Assembly (NCBI GenBank): GCA_902574695.1
Contig: CACGON010000003.1
Span: 20,912-84,911, forward strand
Reading direction: 5' to 3'
Length of the DNA stretch: 64,000 nt
Source: an uncultured Pelagibacteraceae bacterium
GTDB taxonomy: Bacteria; Pseudomonadota; Alphaproteobacteria; Pelagibacterales; Pelagibacteraceae
Within the stretch, counting starts at the first letter, position 1. The number at the start of each line of letters is the position of its first letter. Both the position numbers and the translations under genes were made by a program. The notes under the pieces were generated by a model. The model saw only the letters and a list, made by a program, of their open reading frames with translations. It was not told the DNA's origin and ran no database searches. Shown in pieces: positions 36,176 to 43,056 of this stretch.

Positions 36176-36969
36176 TATTGATTATCCTTTATTCTTTTAT
36201 TGCCTCGTCCTAAATAACTATCAATTACCCGTTCATTTTTTTTTACTTCATCAGAAGTTCCCTCAAATAAAACTGATCCTTCGGACATGACTATAACTGG
36301 ATCACACATTCTACTTATAAAGTCTATATCATGTTCAATCATACAAAATGTATAACCTTTTTCTTTATTGAGCCTGAGAATAGCTGTTCCTAAATCTTTT
36401 AATAATGTTCTATTTACTCCAGCACCAACTTCATCAAGTAAAACTAATTTCGCATCAACCATCATGGTTCTTCCAAGTTCAAGAAGTTTTTTTTGGCCAC
36501 CTGATAAGTTGCCAGCAAGCTCATTTGATAGGTGTTTAAGGTTTAAGAAATCAATAACTTCTAATGCTTTTTTCTTTAACTCTTCCTCCTCTCTTTCAAC
36601 TAATTTTGGTTTTATTAATGCTGTGATTAGATTTTCTCCTGATTGGTCATTAGGAACCATCATTAAATTTTCTAAAACTGTTAAATTTGAAAACTCATGA
36701 GCAATTTGAAATGTTCTTAAAAGTCCTTTTGAAAAAAGTTGATATGATGGCAGGTTAGTAATATTTTCATTATTAAATATTACACTTCCATTTGAAGATT
36801 TTAAATTACCAGCAATTAAATTAAACAAAGTTGTTTTTCCTGATCCATTTGGTCCAATTATACCAGTTATAGATCCTTTTTTTATTTTGAGTGAGCATTT
36901 GTTTACTGCTGCTAAGCCACCAAAATATTTTGAAACTTTATCAACATGTAAAATTTCTGTTTCTCTCAT
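36175..36969 (-). CDS. livG: LivG-type ABC transporter ATP-binding protein
   Basis: The 264-aa product (ATG 36969; a GTG directly precedes it at 36972) has Walker A GPNGSGKTTLFNL, signature LSGGQKKLLELGRTMM, Walker B LVLLDEVGAGVN and H-loop MIEHDIDF. The E-V-G after the Walker-B aspartate replaces the usual E-P. It is the second gene of the operon, after the proC-like gene. Confidence 0.92.
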   Translation of the reverse strand: MRETEILHVDKVSKYFGGLAAVNKCSLKIKKGSITGIIGPNGSGKTTLFNLIAGNLKSSNGSVIFNNENITNLPSYQLFSKGLLRTFQIAHEFSNLTVLENLMMVPNDQSGENLITALIKPKLVEREEEELKKKALEVIDFLNLKHLSNELAGNLSGGQKKLLELGRTMMVDAKLVLLDEVGAGVNRTLLKDLGTAILRLNKEKGYTFCMIEHDIDFISRMCDPVIVMSEGSVLFEGTSDEVKKNERVIDSYLGRGNKRIKDNQ

Positions 36970-36972
36970 CAC

Positions 36973-37743
36973 CTAGCTTTTTTTCTTTAATCTTTTTAAA
37001 ATAATTTCTGCAGTTTTGTTAAGAGATTTAAAAAAACTCAATTTTTTTAATTCTTTCACTGACTGTTCATTTAATCCATTGGGCGTTTGAGAATCTTTTA
37101 CTAATTTTTTTAAATTGAAAGATTTTTCAAACGCATCTTGTGATAATGCTACAAATAAAGAAGTGATATATTTTTGTGCAGTTTCTTTTTTTACTCCTTT
37201 TTTAACTAACCACTCAGATAGAGTTTGTAATATATAATAAAAAGGAGCCATCATTGCTGAGGTAGTCCAAAAATTTAAAGATAAATTCTCGTTCTTAATT
37301 TCTATAGAGTTTCCAAGATGATTAAAAAAATTTTTTACTTTTTGATTTGGTGGAAATAATGGAACTGGTCCTTTTTTTAATGATATAGGAGGCAAGGGTA
37401 TTGCCCTAACTATATTTGCTTTTACATTTATAATTTTTTTTAAATCATTCATTTTTAATGTAGAAATAAAACTTATTATGACCTGCTTTTTTTTAAATTT
37501 GTAATTTTTTATAATTTTTTTAGCAACTTCGGGTGTAATAGCTAAAAAAATCCAATCTGAGTTATTTATAATTTTTTGATTATCATTATAAATAAAAATT
37601 TTTTTACTTTTTTTTCCTAGCTCTTTTGAAATTATATTATTTCTTTTTGAAATATATATTTTTGAATATTTTATTTTTGAACTTAATATTCCATTAATAA
37701 CAGCTTTGGTAATTTGTCCAGTTCCTATAAACCCTAATCTCAT
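36973..37743 (-). CDS. Pyrroline-5-carboxylate reductase-like protein
   Basis: I start at ATG 37743 (256 aa), which puts MRLGFIGTGQITKAVINGI, the Rossmann NAD(P) motif, at the N-terminus; the longer frame adds a non-conserved stretch. C-terminal helices and SQTPNGLNEQSVKEL correspond to the P5CR substrate region, which in ProC reads T-x-P-G-G-T-x-x-x. The N replacing a glycine makes the true substrate uncertain; it may be a ProC paralogue reducing another cyclic imine. It heads the liv operon (3-base gap), suggesting reduction of an imported amino acid derivative. Confidence 0.7.
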   Translation of the reverse strand: MRLGFIGTGQITKAVINGILSSKIKYSKIYISKRNNIISKELGKKSKKIFIYNDNQKIINNSDWIFLAITPEVAKKIIKNYKFKKKQVIISFISTLKMNDLKKIINVKANIVRAIPLPPISLKKGPVPLFPPNQKVKNFFNHLGNSIEIKNENLSLNFWTTSAMMAPFYYILQTLSEWLVKKGVKKETAQKYITSLFVALSQDAFEKSFNLKKLVKDSQTPNGLNEQSVKELKKLSFFKSLNKTAEIILKRLKKKS

Positions 37744-37781
37744 TAACTCATTTCTATAAGAGTTGTTGTGATAAATCATCC

Positions 37782-37809
37782 AAAAAAAAAGCCCTCCGAA
37801 GAGGGCTTT
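37782..37809 (-). terminator. Intrinsic terminator of the porin-like gene
   Basis: On the minus strand the stem GCCCTC/GAGGGC with a tetraloop TTCG (37791-37806) plus flanking A/U pairs is followed by nine U. The UUCG loop is especially stable. It follows the barrel-protein gene by 25 bases and precedes the proC-like gene. Confidence 0.9.
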
Positions 37810-37834
37810 AAATTTTAAGTTGGTAAAGCTTTAT

Positions 37835-38494
37835 TTAAAATGCTCTTCCAAAAGATATTCTTAATGATGTTGCGTCTATATCAGCGTCAACTTTGTTACT
37901 TACGCTATCATCATCCTGAGAACCTGTTAAAGAAACATCATCATAATCAGTATATGCCGCTTCTAATCTTAAAAATGAGTCGTTTGGTAAGTCTCTATCA
38001 AATCCTAGTGAAATCATAGTTCCATTTACAGTCTCATTTCCATAAGTAGTTCCAGTGGCTAAAGTTTCAGTCGTATCTACATCAGCTGATACATAACCAA
38101 GCTTCAAGAAAGCAGATTTTACTGGTATCATTAAATATACTGTAGTGTGTCCTGTTACTTCTGCTGCAGCTGTGTTAGTCCCTGAATTGTCAGCAGCATC
38201 ATCTGTATCTGTATCTGTTTTAGTTTTTGATTTATTTCCTATTTCTGCATCCGCAGGGATAAAATCAATTCCAAGGCCTACGCCTCTATCGTTTGTAACC
38301 TCAAAAAATAATGATGGCACAACAACTACCTCAGAAACATCTGTTGATGTTTTGTTACTTGATGATTTAAGTGTCTCAGTACCACTTGTTTCAAAATCAG
38401 TGATTGCAGCTGTAAAACCCATTTTTTTTGATGCAGCCTCTGCTGAAAAACAAATTAGCGCGAAACCAAAAATCGCTGTGAATAATTTTTTCAT
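37835..38494 (-). CDS. Outer-membrane beta-barrel (porin-like) protein
   Basis: The 219-residue product has a signal peptide (MKKLFTAIFGFALICFSAEA) and a mature part of alternating hydrophobic/polar strands rich in D, T, S and G. It ends in RISFGRAF, the C-terminal aromatic expected for BamA-dependent barrel insertion. A D/T-rich low-complexity stretch (residues about 88-108) probably forms a surface loop. It is monocistronic, with its own terminator and a 5' leader holding an 18-bp palindrome; SD AGGAAA precedes the ATG. Similar small barrel proteins are abundant in SAR11, but the function is not known. Confidence 0.75.
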   Translation of the reverse strand: MKKLFTAIFGFALICFSAEAASKKMGFTAAITDFETSGTETLKSSSNKTSTDVSEVVVVPSLFFEVTNDRGVGLGIDFIPADAEIGNKSKTKTDTDTDDAADNSGTNTAAAEVTGHTTVYLMIPVKSAFLKLGYVSADVDTTETLATGTTYGNETVNGTMISLGFDRDLPNDSFLRLEAAYTDYDDVSLTGSQDDDSVSNKVDADIDATSLRISFGRAF

Positions 38495-38516
38495 TTTGTT
38501 TCCTATAAATATTTAT

Positions 38517-38534
38517 CTTTGTTAATTAACAAAG
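38517..38534. promoter_or_regulatory. 18-bp perfect palindrome in the porin-like gene leader
   Basis: CTTTGTTAATTAACAAAG is a perfect inverted repeat centred 31 bases before the barrel-gene ATG. It could be a repressor operator or a 5' mRNA hairpin. The rest of the 38495-38648 gap is A+T-rich with no other clear signal. Confidence 0.5.
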
Positions 38535-38648
38535 CTTATTTAGCAAAATTAAATATGGTAGTACATTAATTAGTTTGCATCGTAAAAGTTGAAAATATCA
38601 AAAAACTAATAAAATAAAGGTTTTTGTGTTGCATATATGTCACTAATT

Positions 38649-39263
38649 CTAATAATATTGTGTGAAGCCAATAAAACAAGCAATTAATACCAGAATACAT
38701 GCTGATACATTGTTTATTGTTTTTGGATTCGCATTAATCCAACTTACTAGCTTATTTGCGAGTATCGCGTAGCCCATCAATGATAAAAAATCTAAAATAA
38801 TATATGTAGTTATTAGTACTAAAAATTGAGCAATATAATTGCTTTGAAAATCTAAAAATTGTGGAAATATAAAAGGAAAAAACATCCATGCTTTTGGACT
38901 TGTTCCAGCAACAATAAAACCATCTTTAAAGAAAGACAAATTACTTTTTTTCTCAAATTTCTTCGATGTTAAGTGCATTTGACGAGTATTTGATAGATCA
39001 TATGCTAAATAACAAAGATAAAATATACCAATCCATTTAAGTATTTTTAAAAAAACTGGATAATCCGAGAAGAAAGATCCAATGAAAAAAATTACTAAAG
39101 TTGCTTGAATAATATTTGCAGTTATGTCTCCTAAAGCAGTCCATACACATTTTTTTATACCAAAATTTACTGAGTTAGAAATGATAACAATCCTTGGGGT
39201 TCCCGGAGTGATGAATAAAATAATTATTATTTGTAAAAAAAGTATAAATTCTAAAGGAAGCAT
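38649..39263 (-). CDS. LysE-family translocator
   Basis: The 204-residue polytopic protein has about six hydrophobic segments. The SPGPNN-like family signature appears in altered form as TPGTPRIVIISNSVNFG, followed by AWTALGDITANIIQ-type helices. The changed signature makes it a diverged LysE/RhtB member. It exports amino acids or similar by family; no substrate evidence. Its 5' side faces a divergent DUF2805 gene across a 121-base gap that holds a striking inverted-repeat element. Confidence 0.72.
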   Translation of the reverse strand: MLPLEFILFLQIIIILFITPGTPRIVIISNSVNFGIKKCVWTALGDITANIIQATLVIFFIGSFFSDYPVFLKILKWIGIFYLCYLAYDLSNTRQMHLTSKKFEKKSNLSFFKDGFIVAGTSPKAWMFFPFIFPQFLDFQSNYIAQFLVLITTYIILDFLSLMGYAILANKLVSWINANPKTINNVSACILVLIACFIGFTQYY

Positions 39264-39270
39264 TTTGAGG

Positions 39271-39320
39271 GATAGTCCTAAAAAACCGGGAGCTAAAGAT
39301 GGCTAGATAGGACTATCTAG
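39271..39320. promoter_or_regulatory. Inverted-repeat element in the LysE/DUF2805 divergent gap
   Basis: GATAGTCCT (39271-39279) and AGGACTATC (39309-39317) form a 9-bp inverted repeat spanning about 47 bases. The right arm is also part of a second perfect palindrome CTAGATAG-GA-CTATCTAG (39303-39320), so two alternative pairings compete. This could be a two-site operator for the divergent genes or a switching RNA leader for lysE. No known riboswitch is recognised. Confidence 0.45.
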
Positions 39321-39384
39321 GGTAGAATATAACATATGTATAAAAAAAAGCATTAATGATTTTTTCCAATTTTGTGGAATTAGT

Positions 39385-39678
39385 ATGAAAAAAAGTCACA
39401 GACCTCAGACAAAAGTCAAAAATCCAGAACCAAATCAAAAGAGTTCAAATTGGGTTATATGGGCAGCCTGGGCTGACAGGATAACTTTTGAGGATATCAA
39501 AAAAGTGACCGGTATGTCAGAGGGTGATGTAATTAAAATTATGAGAAAAAATTTGAAGCCAAGCTCGTTTCGTCTTTGGAGAAAAAGAGCAAAAGGTCAA
39601 AGTATTAAACATCGAAAAAAGTTCGAAGTTTTAAGAAAAGAAATAAGAAGAAAAATTAAAAAAAGTGACTATATATAA
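39385..39678 (+). CDS. DUF2805/TIGR03643 family protein, 97 aa
   Basis: The small basic protein has the family core WAAWADRITFEDIKKVTGMSE and LKPSSFRLWRKRAKG. A helix-turn-helix-like middle part suggests nucleic acid contact, but the family has no known function. It starts with ATG 39385 and is followed by the glutaredoxin gene after 3 bases. Confidence 0.8.
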   Translation: MKKSHRPQTKVKNPEPNQKSSNWVIWAAWADRITFEDIKKVTGMSEGDVIKIMRKNLKPSSFRLWRKRAKGQSIKHRKKFEVLRKEIRRKIKKSDYI

Positions 39679-39681
39679 AGT

Positions 39682-39936
39682 ATGAAAAAAATTATTATGT
39701 ATACAGGTCCCATTTGCAGTTTTTGTGATGCCGCAAAAAGATTGTTAACAAGAAATAATGCGACTTTTGAAGAAATTAATATTGCCTCTAAAGAAGGCTT
39801 AATGGAAGAAATGATTAAAAGAGCAAATGGAAAAAGAACTGTCCCGCAAATATTTGTAGACGATTATCATGTTGGAGGCTATCAAGAATTAAGAGCTTTG
39901 GAGAAAGAAAATAAACTTCAAGATCTTTTAAAATAA
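39682..39936 (+). CDS. grxC: Glutaredoxin, dithiol type (Grx3-like)
   Basis: The 84-residue protein has the C12-S-F-C15 redox site, cis-proline in TVPQIF and GGYQEL at the glutathione-binding end. Length matches E. coli GrxC. It reduces disulfides and glutathionylated proteins using glutathione. Its end overlaps the opposite gene by 9 bases inside an (AAAAT)4 repeat. Confidence 0.9.
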   Translation: MKKIIMYTGPICSFCDAAKRLLTRNNATFEEINIASKEGLMEEMIKRANGKRTVPQIFVDDYHVGGYQELRALEKENKLQDLLK

Positions 39937-40269
39937 AATAAAATAAAATATCAGAATAATTAAAGTATATTCAAAGAAACTTTTAATACTTGTTATTTTT
40001 TGTGGGCTTAATTTTTTATTGATATATTTTTTTAATAAGTAAAATCCTAAATTGACTAATAAAATTCCGATCACTAGACCAATAATCGTATATTTAATAT
40101 TAAAGTTTTTATAGCCAAAATAACAAGCGGTAATCAAGGTCAACCATGAAACTTTTGTTATAAAAATTTTAAATATTAATCCAGCTTTTTTGCTAAAAAC
40201 TGATTGTGTTTTTATTATTGAATACGACCAAATAACTCCAATTAAGAAACTTATATACTTTATTATCAT
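39928..40269 (-). CDS. Small polytopic membrane protein, 113 aa
   Basis: Four hydrophobic helices fill most of this lysine- and isoleucine-rich protein. No family recognised. Its start overlaps the msrB stop (ATGA), so it is translationally coupled to it. The C-terminal codons lie in a pentanucleotide repeat shared with the end of the glutaredoxin gene. Confidence 0.62.
   Translation of the reverse strand: MIIKYISFLIGVIWSYSIIKTQSVFSKKAGLIFKIFITKVSWLTLITACYFGYKNFNIKYTIIGLVIGILLVNLGFYLLKKYINKKLSPQKITSIKSFFEYTLIILIFYFILF
39930..39949. repeat. (AAAAT)4 tandem repeat at convergent gene ends
   Basis: Four perfect AAAAT units span the stop codons of grxC (+) and the 113-aa membrane protein (-). 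A change in copy number would alter C-termini on both strands. Possibly no more than chance in A+T-rich DNA. Confidence 0.7.
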
Positions 40270-40637
40270 TCTTTTTCTTTAAAAACTAAGCATACACCAT
40301 TATTACAATATCTTTTTCCTGTAGGCTTTGGACCATCATCAAATATATGTCCGTGGTGACCGCCACAATTTTTACAGTGATATTCGGTTCTTGCATAACC
40401 AATTAGATGATCAGTTTTGGTCTCAAAAACTTCTGGTAATGATTCATAAAAAGATGGCCACCCTGAGCCGCTTTCATATTTTTTATTTGAGTCAAAAAGT
40501 TTTACATCACAATTTGCACAGTGGTAAAACCCTTTTCTTTTTTCATTATTTAATTCACTTGATCCTGCTGGCTCTGTGCCTTCTTCAAATAAAACAATAT
40601 TTTGTTCTGCCGTAAGATTTGGATTTTTTTTTTTCAT
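40266..40637 (-). CDS. msrB: Peptide methionine-R-sulfoxide reductase
   Basis: The 123-aa protein is a complete MsrB domain. Two CxxC zinc sites are present (YHCANCD and YHCKNCGGHHGHIFDDGP) and the catalytic cysteine sits in RYCNNGV with a nearby cysteine (CLVF) that could resolve the sulfenic acid. It repairs methionine-R-sulfoxide. The start overlaps the dadA-like stop (TAATG), and it is followed by a coupled small membrane protein. Confidence 0.95.
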   Translation of the reverse strand: MKKKNPNLTAEQNIVLFEEGTEPAGSSELNNEKRKGFYHCANCDVKLFDSNKKYESGSGWPSFYESLPEVFETKTDHLIGYARTEYHCKNCGGHHGHIFDDGPKPTGKRYCNNGVCLVFKEKE

Positions 40638-41872
40638 TAAGCAAATCTTATAGAGCTATATGGATCTAAGTCTAAATTTGTTTTTTCTTCAGAAATCATT
40701 TTTGAAATTATTTTTCCCGATATAGCTCCTAGAGTCCAACCTAAATGATGGTGACCAAAAGAATAAAAAACATTTTTAAAATTTTTTGAAGGCCCAATGA
40801 CTGGTAAAAAATCTGGTAAAGTTGGTCTAAAACCTAACCATTCATCATCATGTTCTGGGATTCCGTCTAACATATATTTTGCATTATTTATTAAATTATT
40901 AATCCTTCCGCTTGAAGGGGGATTTTTTAACCCCCCAAATTCGACAGTTCCGACTACTCTTAAACCTTGTTCCATTGGTGTCATTCCAAAGCCTCTGTTA
41001 GAATATACCACAGGGCGTGATATTAAATTTTCACAATTTTTAAAATGAACATGATAGCCTCTTTCAGTTTCTAGTGGGATATTTTCATACAAGTCGTCAG
41101 TAAACCTTTTTGAGAAAGCACCACATGCTATTATAACTTTATCAAATATAAATCTTTGAGCTTCAGACCTAATCACTGGTTTTTGATCGTCGAAGTTTAG
41201 GTCTTTGATATCATGCTTATAAAATTTACCACCTTTTTGAATAAATAAATCAAAAAGTTTTTGTAAAATTTTTTTTGGATTGTTTGTATGTCTGGCGTAT
41301 GAATAAAAAACACCTCCATCATATATAGGTTTTATTTTAGGCTCCAGATCATGTATTTCTTTTGGACTAAGAAGTTTTTGGTTTACACCTAGCTCTTCTC
41401 TTATCTTAATTTCTAAATTTCTACTCTCTATATTTTGATTATTCCATATATACATTATTCCATTACTAATAACCAAGCCTTCTAAATCTATTTCCTGAAA
41501 TAATTCATCATAAGCTGGTAAGGCTAAATCTAGGATTTGATGCATATATTTTGCTGTATGCATCATATTTTTTTTTGAACAATTTTTTATAAATTTCAAA
41601 AACCATGGAATCATTTTTGGTACATAATTCCATTTTAGAGCTAAAGGGCCGGTAGAACTTAATAACATAGATGGAACGTCTGTAAGAATATCAGGTCTGT
41701 TAAGTGGAACAGATGCGTATGGCGAAAAATGTCCTGCATTTCCATAAGATGCTCCACAACCAGGTTCGTTTTTATCATATACAATTACATCATGACCTTT
41801 TTTTTGAAGAAAGAGTGCGTTGCAAACCCCTTGAATACCAGCACCTATAATTCCAATTCTTAATTTAGACAT
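40637..41872 (-). CDS. dadA: FAD-dependent D-amino acid dehydrogenase-like oxidoreductase
   Basis: The 411-residue protein starts with the FAD Rossmann motif IGIIGAGIQGVCNALFL and ends with GHHHLGWTLGAISGKII, the closing FAD-contact of the DadA/DAO family. ERGYHVHF and TVEFGG are also typical. DadA-type enzymes deaminate D-amino acids and pass electrons to the respiratory chain. A sarcosine or proline-type substrate is possible. It precedes msrB with overlap and lies 54 bases after rodA. Confidence 0.82.
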   Translation of the reverse strand: MSKLRIGIIGAGIQGVCNALFLQKKGHDVIVYDKNEPGCGASYGNAGHFSPYASVPLNRPDILTDVPSMLLSSTGPLALKWNYVPKMIPWFLKFIKNCSKKNMMHTAKYMHQILDLALPAYDELFQEIDLEGLVISNGIMYIWNNQNIESRNLEIKIREELGVNQKLLSPKEIHDLEPKIKPIYDGGVFYSYARHTNNPKKILQKLFDLFIQKGGKFYKHDIKDLNFDDQKPVIRSEAQRFIFDKVIIACGAFSKRFTDDLYENIPLETERGYHVHFKNCENLISRPVVYSNRGFGMTPMEQGLRVVGTVEFGGLKNPPSSGRINNLINNAKYMLDGIPEHDDEWLGFRPTLPDFLPVIGPSKNFKNVFYSFGHHHLGWTLGAISGKIISKMISEEKTNLDLDPYSSIRFA

Positions 41873-41883
41873 TATTAATATTA

Positions 41884-41908
41884 CTACAATTTAATTATTT
41901 AATTGTAG
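41884..41908 (-). terminator. Possible weak terminator after rodA
   Basis: CTACAATT (41884-41891) pairs with AATTGTAG (41901-41908) with a 9-base loop, just after the rodA stop. The stem is A+T-rich and no good U-tract follows, so it is only a weak candidate for the end of the 15-kb block. Confidence 0.3.
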
Positions 41909-41926
41909 CGACATATTAAACAAAAG

Positions 41927-43051
41927 TTAATGAATTATTTGTTTACTGTGAATTTTTGTACTCATAACAATACTTAGCCCAATCATAGTGGCTAGCATTG
42001 AAGATCCTCCATAAGACATAATTGGAAGTGGCGAACCAACTATAGGTAGTAAACCTAAAACCATTGCCATATTTACAGTCACATATACAAAAATTGCTGA
42101 TCCAAAACCATAACAAAAAAGTTTTCCAAAATAGCTTCTAGAATTGGAACCTATATTTAAAATTCTAAATATAACAATTGCATATAATATTAATAATATA
42201 ACCGAACCAATAAAACCATGTTCCTCAGAAAATAAAGTAAAAATAAAATCTGTATGTTTTTCTGGGAGAAATTCTAAATAACTTTGAGTTCCTTTTAAGA
42301 AACCTTTGCCAGTTAAACCACCAGAACCAACTGCTATTTTAGACTGTATTATTTGATAACCCGCTCCTAAAGGATCTCTATCTGGATCAAAGAAAGTTAA
42401 AACTCTAAGTTTTTGATAAGGTTTAAGCATTGAAATAACAAAAGGTAGAGAAACAATTAGAGCTAATCCGGAATAAATAAAATATTTAATATTAAAACCT
42501 GCTAACCACAATACGATCAAACCACTAATTGCAATTAATATTGATGTTCCCAAATCAGGCTGACTTACCACAAGAAGTATTGGCAATATCAAAATTGTCA
42601 TTGATAAAAGAATATTTTTAAAACTATTAATATTAGTTAATTGTTCTCGATGAAAATATCTTGCAAAACAAACAATTATTGCGATCTTCATTAATTCAGA
42701 TGGTTGTAAATTAATAAAATATAAATTTACCCATCTTTGAGATCCTGAGGCAGTAATTCCGTACATTGACGCCCAGATTAAAAAGCCAAGTGTAATAATA
42801 TAAAATAGGTAAGCAGTAGTATGCCAAAATCTTAGACTAACAAATGATAATATTATCATCATTGAAAAAAAAGTTATAAATCTAATCAAATGACTTTTGG
42901 AATGATACAAAAACTCTCCACCATCTGTAGAATACATTGATAAATTGCTAATAATACCTAAACATAAAACACAAAAAATTAAAATAAAATCAAATGATCG
43001 TAACTTTTGGAAAAAAGTGAGTTGTTCAGAGTATGAGGTTTGTTCAAACAT
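41927..43051 (-). CDS. rodA: Rod-shape SEDS peptidoglycan polymerase RodA
   Basis: The 374-residue membrane protein has about ten helices and SEDS motifs: GSQRWVNLYFINLQPSELMKIA, QPDLGTSI, LPEKHTDFIFTLFSEEHGF and PIMSYGGSSML at the end. It polymerises glycan strands during elongation together with PBP2, encoded 5 bases upstream. It is the last gene of the mre block. Confidence 0.96.
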   Translation of the reverse strand: MFEQTSYSEQLTFFQKLRSFDFILIFCVLCLGIISNLSMYSTDGGEFLYHSKSHLIRFITFFSMMIILSFVSLRFWHTTAYLFYIITLGFLIWASMYGITASGSQRWVNLYFINLQPSELMKIAIIVCFARYFHREQLTNINSFKNILLSMTILILPILLVVSQPDLGTSILIAISGLIVLWLAGFNIKYFIYSGLALIVSLPFVISMLKPYQKLRVLTFFDPDRDPLGAGYQIIQSKIAVGSGGLTGKGFLKGTQSYLEFLPEKHTDFIFTLFSEEHGFIGSVILLILYAIVIFRILNIGSNSRSYFGKLFCYGFGSAIFVYVTVNMAMVLGLLPIVGSPLPIMSYGGSSMLATMIGLSIVMSTKIHSKQIIH

Positions 43052-43056
43052 TTTTT

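Noticed and set aside
39285..39310. AGCTAAAG motif resembling part of a SAM-II/SAM-V riboswitch
   Set aside because: The other conserved parts are missing, no start codon follows at the expected distance and the downstream gene is not a methionine gene.
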